From Klebsiella sp. RHBSTW-00484 (GTDB lineage: Bacteria > Pseudomonadota > Gammaproteobacteria > Enterobacterales > Enterobacteriaceae), in contig NZ_CP055481.1 in assembly GCF_013705725.1 (NCBI RefSeq), forward strand, positions 1,736,001 to 1,800,000: a DNA stretch of 64,000 nucleotides, written 5' to 3'. Positions 42,997 to 52,621 of the stretch are shown piece after piece (the stretch's first letter is position 1; every line of letters starts with the position of its first letter). Position numbers and translations under genes: made by a program. The notes under the pieces were generated by a model that had not been told where the DNA came from, ran no database searches, and was given only the letters and a program-made list of their open reading frames with translations.

Positions 42997-45276
42997 ATGG
43001 ATGAGCAGTTAAAACAAAGCGCCCTCGACTTCCATGAATTCCCTGTTCCCGGAAAAATCCAGGTTTCCCCGACTAAACCGCTCGCGACTCAGCGTGACCT
43101 GGCTCTGGCCTACTCGCCGGGCGTTGCCGCCCCGTGTCTGGAAATCGAAAAAGATCCGCTGGCGGCCTACAAATATACCGCGCGTGGCAACCTTGTTGCG
43201 GTGGTCTCTAACGGCACGGCGGTTCTGGGTCTTGGCAATATCGGTGCACTGGCCGGTAAGCCGGTGATGGAAGGCAAGGGCGTTCTGTTTAAAAAATTCG
43301 CCGGTATCGATGTTTTCGATATTGAGGTCGATGAACTGGACCCGGACAAATTTATCAACGTCGTTGCGGCTCTGGAGCCGACCTTTGGCGGCATTAACCT
43401 GGAAGATATCAAAGCGCCGGAGTGCTTCTACATCGAGCAAAAACTGCGCGAGCGCATGAATATTCCCGTCTTCCATGACGATCAGCACGGCACGGCGATT
43501 ATCAGTACCGCCGCAATCCTTAACGGCCTGCGAGTGGTAGAGAAAAACATCTCCGATGTGCGAATGGTGGTTTCCGGCGCAGGCGCGGCGGCGATTGCCT
43601 GTATGAACCTGCTGGTGGCGCTGGGGATGCAGAAGCACAACATCGTGGTGTGCGACTCGAAAGGGGTTATCTACAAAGGCCGCGAGCCGAACATGGCGGA
43701 AACCAAAGCGGCTTACGCGGTGGAAGACAGCGGTAAACGCACGCTGGATGACGTGATTGAGGAGGCGGATATTTTCCTTGGCTGTTCGGGCCCGAAAGTG
43801 CTGACTCAGGAGATGGTCAAGAAGATGGCCCGCGCGCCGATGATTCTGGCGCTGGCCAACCCGGAGCCGGAGATTCTGCCGCCGCTGGCGAAAGAGGTGC
43901 GCCCCGACGCCATTATTTGCACTGGCCGCTCTGACTATCCGAACCAGGTTAACAACGTATTGTGCTTCCCGTTCATCTTCCGTGGGGCGCTGGACGTCGG
44001 CGCGACGGCGATTAACGAAGAGATGAAGCTGGCGGCAGTAAACGCGATTGCCGAGCTGGCTCACGCCGAGCAGAGCGAAGTTGTAGCTTCAGCCTACGGC
44101 GATCAGGATTTGAGCTTCGGTGCGGAATACATCATTCCGAAACCGTTCGACCCGCGCCTGATCGTCAAGATCGCGCCAGCGGTGGCGAAAGCAGCGATGG
44201 ACTCCGGCGTTGCCACGCGTCCGATTGCCGATTTTGATGCCTACGTCGAGAAACTGAGCGAGTTCGTCTACAAAACCAACCTGTTTATGAAGCCGATTTT
44301 CTCGCAGGCGCGTAAAGAGCCGAAGCGTATCGTGCTGGCGGAAGGTGAAGATAACCGCGTGCTGCACGCGACGCAGGAGCTGGTGACGCTGGGGCTGGCA
44401 AAGCCAATTCTGATTGGTCGTCCGAGCGTGATTGAGATGCGCGTTCAAAAGCTGGGCCTGCAGATTAAACCGGGTGTCGATTTTGAAATCGTCAACAACG
44501 AGTCCGATCCGCGTTTTAAAGAGTACTGGCAGGAATACTACGGCCTGATGAAACGCAACGGTATTACGCAAGAGCAGGCGCAGCGTGAGATGATCAGCAA
44601 CACCACCGCCATCGGCGCAATTATGGTACAGCGTGGAGAAGCGGACGGAATGATTTGTGGCACCATTGGTGATTACCACGAGCATTTCCACGTCATTAAG
44701 CCGTTGTTTGGCTACCGTGATGGTGTTCATACCGCCGGAGCGATGAACGCGCTGCTGCTGCCGAGCGGCAACACTTTTATTGCCGATACCTATGTTAACC
44801 ACGACCCGTCACCAGAGCAGATTGCTGAAATTGCGCTGATGGCGGCGGAGAGCGTGCGCCGTTTTGGCATTGAACCGCGGGTAGCTCTGTTGTCGCACTC
44901 GAACTTCGGCTCGTCGGATTGCCCGTCCGCCAGCAAAATGCGCCAGGCGCTGGAGCTGGTGAAAGCGCGTGCGCCGGATTTGATGATCGATGGTGAAATG
45001 CACGGTGATGCTGCGCTGGTGGAAAGCATTCGTAACGACAGGATGCCGGACAGCCCGCTGAAAGGCTCGGCGAATATCCTGGTGATGCCGAATATGGAAG
45101 CGGCGCGTATTAGTTACAACCTACTTCGCGTCTCCAGCTCCGAAGGCGTCACCGTCGGTCCGGTGTTAATGGGCGTGGCGAAACCCGTTCATATTCTGAC
45201 GCCTATTGCCTCGGTACGCCGCATTGTTAATATGGTCGCACTGGCGGTTGTCGAAGCACAAACTCAGCCGCTGTAA
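42997..45276 (+). CDS. maeB: NADP-dependent malic enzyme
   Basis: MaeB decarboxylates malate to pyruvate and makes NADPH. The 759-residue protein has the E. coli length. The N-terminal malic enzyme domain (about residues 1-430) includes [14 protein letters not shown], the divalent metal segment FHDDQHGTA and the dinucleotide fold [18 protein letters not shown]-terminal phosphotransacetylase-like domain follows, thought to be regulatory, ending [30 protein letters not shown] precedes the ATG. Confidence 0.98.
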   Translation: MDEQLKQSALDFHEFPVPGKIQVSPTKPLATQRDLALAYSPGVAAPCLEIEKDPLAAYKYTARGNLVAVVSNGTAVLGLGNIGALAGKPVMEGKGVLFKKFAGIDVFDIEVDELDPDKFINVVAALEPTFGGINLEDIKAPECFYIEQKLRERMNIPVFHDDQHGTAIISTAAILNGLRVVEKNISDVRMVVSGAGAAAIACMNLLVALGMQKHNIVVCDSKGVIYKGREPNMAETKAAYAVEDSGKRTLDDVIEEADIFLGCSGPKVLTQEMVKKMARAPMILALANPEPEILPPLAKEVRPDAIICTGRSDYPNQVNNVLCFPFIFRGALDVGATAINEEMKLAAVNAIAELAHAEQSEVVASAYGDQDLSFGAEYIIPKPFDPRLIVKIAPAVAKAAMDSGVATRPIADFDAYVEKLSEFVYKTNLFMKPIFSQARKEPKRIVLAEGEDNRVLHATQELVTLGLAKPILIGRPSVIEMRVQKLGLQIKPGVDFEIVNNESDPRFKEYWQEYYGLMKRNGITQEQAQREMISNTTAIGAIMVQRGEADGMICGTIGDYHEHFHVIKPLFGYRDGVHTAGAMNALLLPSGNTFIADTYVNHDPSPEQIAEIALMAAESVRRFGIEPRVALLSHSNFGSSDCPSASKMRQALELVKARAPDLMIDGEMHGDAALVESIRNDRMPDSPLKGSANILVMPNMEAARISYNLLRVSSSEGVTVGPVLMGVAKPVHILTPIASVRRIVNMVALAVVEAQTQPL

Positions 45277-45280
45277 TATA

Positions 45281-45310
45281 TAAAGGTGCGGGAACTCTCC
45301 CGCACCTTTA
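45281..45310 (+). terminator. terminator of maeB
   Basis: A 13-bp perfect stem, TAAAGGTGCGGGA with TCCCGCACCTTTA, around a 4-nt loop, lies 4 bp after the stop. The T-run is short (TTTA then CTTTAC). Confidence 0.8.
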
Positions 45311-45627
45311 CTTTACTTCACTTCTCGTTTTCTTTGATTTTATCATTATTCAAATCTTGATTTTATCAATGCGCGACATTAATCATCCCGTCTTTTATTT
45401 ATTAGATAACAGGGAATTCATCTCTTTAATTTGTTTTTCATTTCTTGTGAAATGGTCTTTTATCGGATTCTTTGTAAGGAAGTTTTAATGATATATTCAT
45501 TGATTATATTGTTTTTGTATTTCATATGAAAGGTGTGAGTTGTGTCTGGAAATGAAATTTATTTAAATACAATTAATTGTGAAGTACGTGCTCAGGTTTA
45601 AAACGGACTATTCATACAGGGTATGAA
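45311..45627. other. AT-rich spacer after maeB
   Basis: Over 300 bp with base composition clearly more AT-rich than the flanking core genes. I see no gene or clear motif. It marks the left edge of the accessory asl-mdt block. Confidence 0.5.
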
Positions 45628-45828
45628 ATGATTTTATTCACTATTTTGATGATTGTGTTAATGGTTGAGCAGAATTGCCAACTTAATAGCATTTACAAAG
45701 ATGACATCGGGTTAGTATTGAAGTGGTGTGGCTGGGATTATGATGATTTCCAATGCGTTGCCAATAATGTTAAGTGTGATTGTATTAGCCGCATTGAATT
45801 CAAAAATAACCAGCGAGTCATGACGTAG
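45628..45828 (+). CDS. hypothetical small protein, possibly membrane-anchored
   Basis: A 66-codon frame starts with a hydrophobic stretch (MILFTILMIVLMV). A Cys- and Asp-rich segment follows (CGWDYDDFQC, KCDC). AGGG lies about 8 nt before the ATG. It is AT-rich, like its surroundings. I recognise no family. It could be a chance frame, or a small secreted or membrane protein encoded ahead of aslA. Confidence 0.3.
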   Translation: MILFTILMIVLMVEQNCQLNSIYKDDIGLVLKWCGWDYDDFQCVANNVKCDCISRIEFKNNQRVMT

Positions 45829-45905
45829 GTATGGCTAAAGTTATTATTTAGCGTGGCTATTGTCTCATCCCCTTTGGGGAACAAAAAATTAGGGAGCTTA
45901 TCTTT

Positions 45906-47558
45906 ATGGAATTAGCATTTTCTCCGAGGCTGCTTGCAATCGCTATTGCCGCAGCGATCCCATTTACCGCCAGCGCGGCAGATACCCCCGCCGTTGCGAC
46001 TTCCCAAAATGGACATGCAGGTTACGACCATCCCAATCAATATCTTGTTACGCCAGCGACAAAAATTGCTGACAACTTGATGCCGGTCATGTCCCACCCT
46101 GAGCAGGATAAAGATACGCGGCAGAAACTGGCCGAGTTAGAAAAGAAAACGGGCAAAAAGCCCAATATTGTGGTGTTCATTCTCGATGATGTCGGCTGGA
46201 TGGATGTCGGTTTTAACGGAGGAGGGGAGGCCGTCGGTAACCCGACGCCGGATATCGATGCCGTCGCGAATCAGGGATTAGTCCTGACGTCGGCTTATTC
46301 GCAGCCGAGTTCCTCTCCAACTCGTGCGACGATCATGACCGGGCAATACTCCGTTCACCACGGAATTCTAATGCCGCCAATGTACGGTATGCCTGGCGGC
46401 CTTGAGGGACTGACCACGCTGCCGCAACTGCTGCACGATCAAGGCTATATCACTCAGGCTATCGGTAAATGGCACATGGGCGAGAATACCGGATCGCAGC
46501 CGCAAAACGTCGGTTTTGACGATTTCCGCGGTTTTAACTCCGTCTCCGATATGTACACCGAATGGCGCGATCCGAATGTGAACCCGGAAGTGGCGCTAAG
46601 TCCTGCCCGTAGCCAGTATATTCAGAATCTGCCATTCGATAAAAATGATGTCCATGCGGTACGCGGAGGCAAGCAGGAAGCTGTAGCCGAAATCACGCCG
46701 AAGTATATGGAAGATCTGGACCAGCGTTGGATGAAGTACGGCGTTGAGTTTATCAACAGCATGGCGAAAAAAGATAAGCCGTTCTTCTTGTATTACGGAA
46801 CGCGCGGCTGCCATTTTGATAACTATCCGAATGCCCATTATGCCGGGCGCTCGCCAGCGCGTACTTCCTACAGCGATTGTATGGTGGAGATGAATGACGT
46901 CTTTGCCAACCTGTACAAAGCGCTGGAGACCAGCGGGCAACTGGATAATACGCTGATCGTCTTCACCTCCGATAACGGCCCGGAAGCGGAAGTGCCGCCA
47001 CATGGCCGCACGCCGTTCCGTGGCGCGAAAGGCTCAACGTGGGAGGGCGGGGTGCGCGTGCCGACGTTTGTTTACTGGAAGGGAATGATCCAACCGCGTA
47101 GATCCGACGGGATTGTGGATTTGGCGGATTTGTTCCCGACCAGTCTTTCACTGGCAGGCCATCCGGGCGCGGAGCTGGCGAAGCTGGTGCCTGAAAAAAC
47201 CTTTATTGATGGTGTTGACCAGGCATCTTTCTTTATCGGTAAAGACGGACAGTCAAACCGTAAAGCAGAACACTACTTCCTCAATGGCGAGCTTTCGGCG
47301 GTTCGTATCGATGAATTTAAATATCATCTGCTTATCCAGCAGCCTTTCGCTTTCACGCAAACCGGCTATCAGGGCGGGTTTACCGGCGCAATTATGAAAA
47401 CGGCGGGGACGATGATATTTAACCTCTATACTAACCCGCAGGAAGATGAAAGCGTCGGCGTACGCCATATCCCGATGGGGGTACCTTTGCAGGATGAAGT
47501 CCATAACTATATGGAAATTATGAAAAAATACCCACCTAAAGTGCAGATTAAACTCTAA
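45906..47558 (+). CDS. aslA: periplasmic arylsulfatase-like enzyme AslA
   Basis: The 550-residue precursor has a signal peptide (residues 1-24, cut after TASA) and a type I sulfatase domain. The modification motif [11 protein letters not shown] puts the Ser to be converted to formylglycine at residue 136, so this is a Ser-type sulfatase that needs a radical-SAM maturase. Metal ligands appear in ILDDVGWMD and FTSDNGPE. Sequence and length agree with E. coli AslA, whose natural substrate is unknown. The maturase aslB lies next to it, convergent, with 43 bp between stops. GGGAGCT precedes the ATG. Confidence 0.92.
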   Translation: MELAFSPRLLAIAIAAAIPFTASAADTPAVATSQNGHAGYDHPNQYLVTPATKIADNLMPVMSHPEQDKDTRQKLAELEKKTGKKPNIVVFILDDVGWMDVGFNGGGEAVGNPTPDIDAVANQGLVLTSAYSQPSSSPTRATIMTGQYSVHHGILMPPMYGMPGGLEGLTTLPQLLHDQGYITQAIGKWHMGENTGSQPQNVGFDDFRGFNSVSDMYTEWRDPNVNPEVALSPARSQYIQNLPFDKNDVHAVRGGKQEAVAEITPKYMEDLDQRWMKYGVEFINSMAKKDKPFFLYYGTRGCHFDNYPNAHYAGRSPARTSYSDCMVEMNDVFANLYKALETSGQLDNTLIVFTSDNGPEAEVPPHGRTPFRGAKGSTWEGGVRVPTFVYWKGMIQPRRSDGIVDLADLFPTSLSLAGHPGAELAKLVPEKTFIDGVDQASFFIGKDGQSNRKAEHYFLNGELSAVRIDEFKYHLLIQQPFAFTQTGYQGGFTGAIMKTAGTMIFNLYTNPQEDESVGVRHIPMGVPLQDEVHNYMEIMKKYPPKVQIKL

Positions 47559-47572
47559 GTTGTATTTAGTGG

Positions 47573-47604
47573 ATAACCGGCCTCTTATGAAGCCGGTTAT
47601 TTTA
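47573..47604. terminator. terminator between convergent aslA and aslB
   Basis: ATAACCGGC pairs with GCCGGTTAT and is followed by TTTATTG on the plus strand. It mainly serves aslA and lies just before the aslB stop. Confidence 0.75.
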
Positions 47605-48843
47605 TTGCTCTTTTCTGCGATGGTGTAAATGGGCATGCATAATATCGCTGGCCGGGCGGCCCATCGCCATCAGATCGGCCATTGCCTTCAGATATGGCGG
47701 TAAGTGCTGGAAATAGCGGTGAAGCCCGACACACAAATAATTCAATCCCGGTTTGCCCTCTTCCGTTAACGCAAAACGATGCTTTGGACATCCGCCCCAG
47801 CAGGCTTTTAGTACCGAACACTGACGGCACTGATTGGGCAGAGTGGCGTATTTATCTTTACCGAAATCAACCTGTTTTGCTGAGTCCAACATTGCTGCAA
47901 AGGTTTGCTCGCAGATATTTCCTAAATGATATTGCGGGTAGACGTAATGATCGCAGGCATAAACGTCGCCATTATGCTCGACAACCACGGAACGACCGCA
48001 GGTTGGCTGGTGATGGCAGACCGCACCGGGCGCGCCGACAAAGCTGGCGAATGCCCACTCAATGTTCATGACATAAATTTTACCTACATCACGCTTAACC
48101 CAGCGGTCAAAAACGTGACAAAGAAATGCACCATAGTCTTCAGGTTGTACCGACCATGATGTTAACGTCCCGCAGGTTTCGCCGGGCGAGCGTAGCGTCA
48201 GGCCAGACTGCTGCGATGACGTATCGGCCAGACGCTCGACGACGGGGATGAACTGAATAAACTCGATGCCGCTGGCGACGAGAAATTCGTACACTTTCTC
48301 CGGCTGCCGGGCGCTGTTGTGATTCACGCAGGCCAGCACGTTATATTGTACGCCATGCTGCTGAAGCCGGGCTAAAGCACGCATAACCAGCTTGTGCGTT
48401 GGACGGCCACCCTTCGTCAGGCGGTATTCGTTATGAATATCCTCAGGCCCGTCCAGCGATAAGCCAATCAGGAAATTATGGCGTACAAAAAACTCGCACC
48501 ACTCATCATCTAACAGCACGCCGTTGGTTTGAAAACTATTGCTGATCTGCCGTCCGGCACCATATTGGACCTGAAGTTCGACAGCGTGACGGTAAAAATC
48601 CAGTCCCAGTAGCGTCGGCTCGCCGCCTTGCCAGGTGAATGCCACCTCTGACTTTGGATCGCATGAGGCAATATAATCGCGGACATAATGCTCCAGCATT
48701 GCATCATTCATACGAGGTTGTGGAATATCGTCATATAACGCGTGTTTTTCGAGATAGAAGCAGTAAGCGCAGTTCAGGTTGCAGTCCGATCCGCTGGGTT
48801 TCGCCATAGCATGAAAAGCACGGGTTGATATATTTTGAGACAT
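47602..48843 (-). CDS. aslB: anaerobic sulfatase-maturating radical SAM enzyme AslB
   Basis: The 413-residue protein is a radical-SAM/SPASM enzyme expected to oxidise the active-site Ser of AslA to formylglycine before export. The SAM cluster is CNLNCAYC (Cys21, Cys25, Cys28). SPASM cysteines follow in CHHQPTCGRS, DVYACDHY, CRQCSVLKACWGGCPKHRF and NYLCVG. The ATG at 48843, after AAGGGTCAG, gives MSQNISTRAFHAMAKPSGSD, in line with E. coli AslB; a longer frame from 48948 lacks support. Confidence 0.92.
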   Translation of the reverse strand: MSQNISTRAFHAMAKPSGSDCNLNCAYCFYLEKHALYDDIPQPRMNDAMLEHYVRDYIASCDPKSEVAFTWQGGEPTLLGLDFYRHAVELQVQYGAGRQISNSFQTNGVLLDDEWCEFFVRHNFLIGLSLDGPEDIHNEYRLTKGGRPTHKLVMRALARLQQHGVQYNVLACVNHNSARQPEKVYEFLVASGIEFIQFIPVVERLADTSSQQSGLTLRSPGETCGTLTSWSVQPEDYGAFLCHVFDRWVKRDVGKIYVMNIEWAFASFVGAPGAVCHHQPTCGRSVVVEHNGDVYACDHYVYPQYHLGNICEQTFAAMLDSAKQVDFGKDKYATLPNQCRQCSVLKACWGGCPKHRFALTEEGKPGLNYLCVGLHRYFQHLPPYLKAMADLMAMGRPASDIMHAHLHHRRKEQ

Positions 48844-49246
48844 ATTACGCTGACCCTTAAAAACTATTTCCGATGCTCTGCGCCACTTCATTCGGAGCGG
48901 GCGGCAGGCAATGCGTCTATTGGTTGTAATAACATTCAACCATATCACCTGAGAATTTATTGAGGCCGAAGCGTAAATTCAGAATAATACATGCCGATAT
49001 TGTCCATTATGGCACTATAGGGCGGTAATATCATGGGGAGAGAAGTTGGCTGTGAGCTGTTTAAAATATCCAATCATTTATTTGTTGAATGTGTTTGATT
49101 AAATAATAGATGGGAAATATAAGTTATGAATGCGGTGATTTGATAAAAGAGTTTACTATCAGTAATGGATAGCGATACTTTTACCTTCTTAAGATATTTT
49201 ACATTCATTCAGGATATTGTTCGCAATAAACAGGATGTATTTCATT
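48844..49246. other. AT-rich divergent spacer between aslB and ytcA
   Basis: About 400 bp, AT-rich, must hold the promoters of aslB and of the ytcA-mdtNOP operon. I see no gene, strong promoter or palindrome that I can name. Confidence 0.5.
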
Positions 49247-49522
49247 ATGCAAACATTTAAATCCCGTATTGTGACGCAAATAGAAAGATTTTTCTGGCTT
49301 ACGCCAGCGATATTATTAACAGGATGTACCCTGTCGCCCGCTATTCCCGTTATCGGCGCATATTATCCTGGTTGGCTATTTTGCATTATTATGGGCGTTC
49401 TTCTGACATTGCTCACCCGGCGATTGATTACTTACAGAAATATACAGCCGGGATTCCCCGCTATTGTGTATACCAGCCTTTTTGTCCTCTACTCCATGCT
49501 GTTCTGGCTGGTATTTTTTTAA
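49247..49522 (+). CDS. ytcA: small lipoprotein/membrane protein YtcA
   Basis: The 91-residue protein has a lipobox-like LLTGC (Cys28 region) after a hydrophobic stretch, then two transmembrane segments (WLFCIIMGVLLTLL and IVYTSLFVLYSMLFWLVFF). E. coli has a 91-residue YtcA in the same position before mdtN. It is the first gene of the operon, 19 bp before mdtN. Probably an accessory subunit of the efflux system; its role is unknown. I chose the ATG giving MQTFKSRIVTQIERF; an ATG-less extension to 49217 is unlikely. Confidence 0.8.
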   Translation: MQTFKSRIVTQIERFFWLTPAILLTGCTLSPAIPVIGAYYPGWLFCIIMGVLLTLLTRRLITYRNIQPGFPAIVYTSLFVLYSMLFWLVFF

Positions 49523-49541
49523 TTCATGTTGAGATGCCCTC

Positions 49542-50573
49542 ATGGAAAGTTCACTGAAAAAATCGTCGGGTAAAAAAATACCGGCCTTGATTCTGGTACT
49601 ACTGACGCTGGTCGTGTTGGTGTTTGTGATCTGGCGAGTGGACAGTTCGCCATCAACAAATGATGCCTATGCCGCTGCGGATACCATTGACGTTGTACCC
49701 GAAGTCAGTGGGCGCATTGTCGAGCTGGCGGTAAAAGATAACCAGCCGGTCAAGCAGGGGGAGCTGCTTTTTCGTATCGATCCACGCCAGTATGAAGCCA
49801 ATCTGGCGAAGGCGGAAGCCGCGCTCATCGCGCTTGATAAGCAGATTATGCTGACCCAGCGCAGCGTAGATGCGCAAAAATACGGTGCCGATTCCGTTCA
49901 GGCGGCAGTTGCAAAAGCGCGCGCCGCGGCAAAACAGGCGGGCGATACATTGCGCCGCACTGAACCTCTGTTATCCGAAGGCTTTGTCTCCGCTGAAGAT
50001 GTTGACCGTGCCAGAACGGCGCAGCGGGCCGCCGCGGCCGATCTCAATGCTATTTTACTCCAGGCACAGCAGGCGGCCAGCGCCGTGAGCGGAGTTGATG
50101 CGCTGGTGGCCCAGCGTGAGGTTGTACAGGCTGATATCGCCCTGACTAAGCTCTATCTGGATATGACGATTGTTCGCGCACCTTTTGATGGACGGATTGT
50201 TTCTCTGAAAACGTCCGTCGGCCAGTTTGCTTCAGCAATGAAGCCCGTATTTACCCTGATCGACACACGCCAGTGGTATGTCATCGCTAATTTTCGTGAG
50301 ACGGATTTAAAAAATATTCGCCCGGGCGTTCCCGCGACTATTCATTTGATGAGCGATTCTGGCAGAACCTTCCAGGGGAAAGTGGATTCGATTGGCTACG
50401 GGGTGCTGCCCGATGATGGCGGTATTGTGCTGGGAGGATTACCGCACGTATCCCGCTCAATTAACTGGGTCCGCGTAGCCCAGCGTTTTCCAGTGAAAAT
50501 TATGGTGAATAAACCGGACGCGGAGATGTTTCGTATCGGCGCTTCGGCTGTCGCAACGCTCGAGCCGCAATAA
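49542..50573 (+). CDS. mdtN: HlyD-type membrane fusion protein MdtN
   Basis: The 343-residue protein has one N-terminal transmembrane helix (IPALILVLLTLVVLVFVIW). A periplasmic membrane-fusion region follows with biotinyl-lipoyl halves (DVVPEVSGRIVELAVKDNQ and TIVRAPFDGRIVSL) and a coiled-coil hairpin between. It links the inner-membrane pump MdtO and the outer-membrane channel MdtP. Length and sequence match E. coli MdtN. The stop overlaps the mdtO start (TAATG). Confidence 0.93.
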   Translation: MESSLKKSSGKKIPALILVLLTLVVLVFVIWRVDSSPSTNDAYAAADTIDVVPEVSGRIVELAVKDNQPVKQGELLFRIDPRQYEANLAKAEAALIALDKQIMLTQRSVDAQKYGADSVQAAVAKARAAAKQAGDTLRRTEPLLSEGFVSAEDVDRARTAQRAAAADLNAILLQAQQAASAVSGVDALVAQREVVQADIALTKLYLDMTIVRAPFDGRIVSLKTSVGQFASAMKPVFTLIDTRQWYVIANFRETDLKNIRPGVPATIHLMSDSGRTFQGKVDSIGYGVLPDDGGIVLGGLPHVSRSINWVRVAQRFPVKIMVNKPDAEMFRIGASAVATLEPQ

Positions 50574-52621
50574 TGCGCGCCCTCAATTATTTACCGATGT
50601 CATGGGTCCGGCTGCTGGCATTCTTTCATGAGGAGCTAAGCGAGCGGCGTCCAGGGCGGACCCATCAGACGATGCTGCTATGGGTGAATTGCCTGGTGGT
50701 GGTGCTGGTTTCAATGACCTTTGAAATCCCATTCCTGGCAATATCGCTGGCGGTGCTGTTTTACGGTATTCAGTCCAACGCCTTTTATACCAAATTTGTG
50801 GCGATTCTGTTTGTGGTCGCCACCGTGCTTGAGATTTGCAGCCTGCTGCTGATCTACAAATGGACCTACAGCTATCCGTTACTACGCATGGGTATTGCCA
50901 GCCTGATTGTGTTGGGAAGCATGTTTATGATGCGCACCCATCGCCTGGGCCTGGTCTTTTTCGCCGTTGCCATTGTGGCGGTCTATGGCCAAACCTTTCC
51001 AGGCATGCTCGATTATCCGGATATCGTACTGCGTTTAACGCTGTGGTGTATCGTGGTCGGCCTTTATCCCACCTTGCTGATGGTGTTGACCGGCGTTTTG
51101 TGGTTTCCCAGCCGGGCAGTTCAGCAGATGCGTACGGCGCTTTGCGAAAGGCTGGATGACGCGGTTAGCCATTTGACTTCGCCCGTTCCGCCTCTGGCAG
51201 AAAAAAACATTGAGAAAGAAGCGCTGGCTTTGCAAAAACTTAACGTCTTTTGCATGGCTGATGACGCTGACTGGCGCGCAAGAAGCGCCTGGTGGCAGAC
51301 ATGTGTCACAACGGTGACCTGGATATATGCCACGCTTAACCGCTTTGATATTTCGGCCATACCCGGCGACAAGGCAACTGGCGAGTTAATCAGTAAGCTG
51401 CGCGCTGAAATTGCCGGGCTGCAAAATGCGATTGCTCAGGGTGAACCCTGGCGTAGTGAATGGCATCTCAGCGCTGACGAGAGTGCCGTCGCGCAGGCGT
51501 GTGGTCTGCAAACGCTCTGCCAGATGTTGCTACAGCCAGGGCATATGGCTCCCGACACGCCGCCAACCCCGCCAGCGAAGCAGCCGTCAATGGCTGCCGA
51601 TGCGTTTACCAACCCGGTCTATATCCGTTATGCCCTGAAAACGCTGCTGGCATGCATGATTTGCTATGTCTTTTATTCCGGCGTCGATTGGGAAGGCATC
51701 CACACCTGTATGCTGACCTGCATTATTGTGGCGAATGCCAGTGTTGCTTCGTCGTATCAGAAAATGGTGTTGCGTTTTGGCGGTGCGCTATGTGGCGCAA
51801 TGTTAGCGCTGCTGGTGACGATTTTTATCATGCCCTGGCTAGACGGTATCGTTGAATTATTGTGCGTTCTGACACCGATATTTCTGCTTGGCGCGTGGAT
51901 CGCCACCGGCTCGGAACGCTCGTCCTATATCGGGACGCAGATGGTCGTCACTTTCGCACTGGCAACGCTTGAGAACGCATTCGGTCCGATCTACGACCTG
52001 GTTGAAGTACGCGATCGTGCCATCGGGATCCTGATTGGCACTGCGGTTTCAGCCATTATCTACACCTTCATCTGGCCAGAAAGCGAAGCGGGCGTGCTGC
52101 CGAAAAAGCTGGCGAGCGCGCTGGGGATGCTCAGTAAGCTGATGCGTATTCCGCGCCCGCAAGATGCCGTGGCTCAGCGCAACTATTTGCAACTGCGCAT
52201 CGGTTTTCTGGCAACCATCAGCAGCTGCGAGGAAATCTGCGAGCGGGTGGCATTAGAGCGTCATCTGGATGCCGATGAGCGCATCAGGCTGGTTAATTAC
52301 GGCCAGCAGGTTATTCACCAGGGGCGAGAAATTCTTTATGCCTGGGAAACGACCTGGGAGCATGCCGGGATGCTGGACGATGAAGCGCAGCAGGCGAGAG
52401 CGGCCCGTTTTGCCGATGCGTTAGAAAAATACGCGCAGGGCCTGACGAGCGGCACGAGTTCACCTCCTGATATCGCGCTCTCATCCTCCTCTTTGGAAAA
52501 ATTATCCGGGTTAGACAAACTGGAGCAATGCGTCATGCAGCAGATGATCCGTTTACCCGACTGGACCCACACGGATCACTCGCCAGCCAGAGAGCCGGTG
52601 CAAGGAGTCTCTCAACTATGA
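50573..52621 (+). CDS. mdtO: FUSC-family inner-membrane efflux protein MdtO
   Basis: The 682-residue protein belongs to the fusaric acid resistance/AaeB-like family. It has an N-terminal group of transmembrane helices, a cytoplasmic middle region (about residues 180-345) and a second helical group (KTLLACMICYVFYSGVDWEG onward). It aligns with E. coli MdtO. The mdtNOP system in E. coli gives tolerance to puromycin, acriflavine and similar compounds; the natural substrate is unknown. The stop overlaps the mdtP start (ATGA). Confidence 0.92.
   Translation: MRALNYLPMSWVRLLAFFHEELSERRPGRTHQTMLLWVNCLVVVLVSMTFEIPFLAISLAVLFYGIQSNAFYTKFVAILFVVATVLEICSLLLIYKWTYSYPLLRMGIASLIVLGSMFMMRTHRLGLVFFAVAIVAVYGQTFPGMLDYPDIVLRLTLWCIVVGLYPTLLMVLTGVLWFPSRAVQQMRTALCERLDDAVSHLTSPVPPLAEKNIEKEALALQKLNVFCMADDADWRARSAWWQTCVTTVTWIYATLNRFDISAIPGDKATGELISKLRAEIAGLQNAIAQGEPWRSEWHLSADESAVAQACGLQTLCQMLLQPGHMAPDTPPTPPAKQPSMAADAFTNPVYIRYALKTLLACMICYVFYSGVDWEGIHTCMLTCIIVANASVASSYQKMVLRFGGALCGAMLALLVTIFIMPWLDGIVELLCVLTPIFLLGAWIATGSERSSYIGTQMVVTFALATLENAFGPIYDLVEVRDRAIGILIGTAVSAIIYTFIWPESEAGVLPKKLASALGMLSKLMRIPRPQDAVAQRNYLQLRIGFLATISSCEEICERVALERHLDADERIRLVNYGQQVIHQGREILYAWETTWEHAGMLDDEAQQARAARFADALEKYAQGLTSGTSSPPDIALSSSSLEKLSGLDKLEQCVMQQMIRLPDWTHTDHSPAREPVQGVSQL

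Noticed and set aside
52528..52617. Longer N-terminus of MdtP starting inside mdtO
   Set aside because: It would put 30 charged residues before a clear lipoprotein signal sequence; AAGGAG and the ATG at 52618 define the start.
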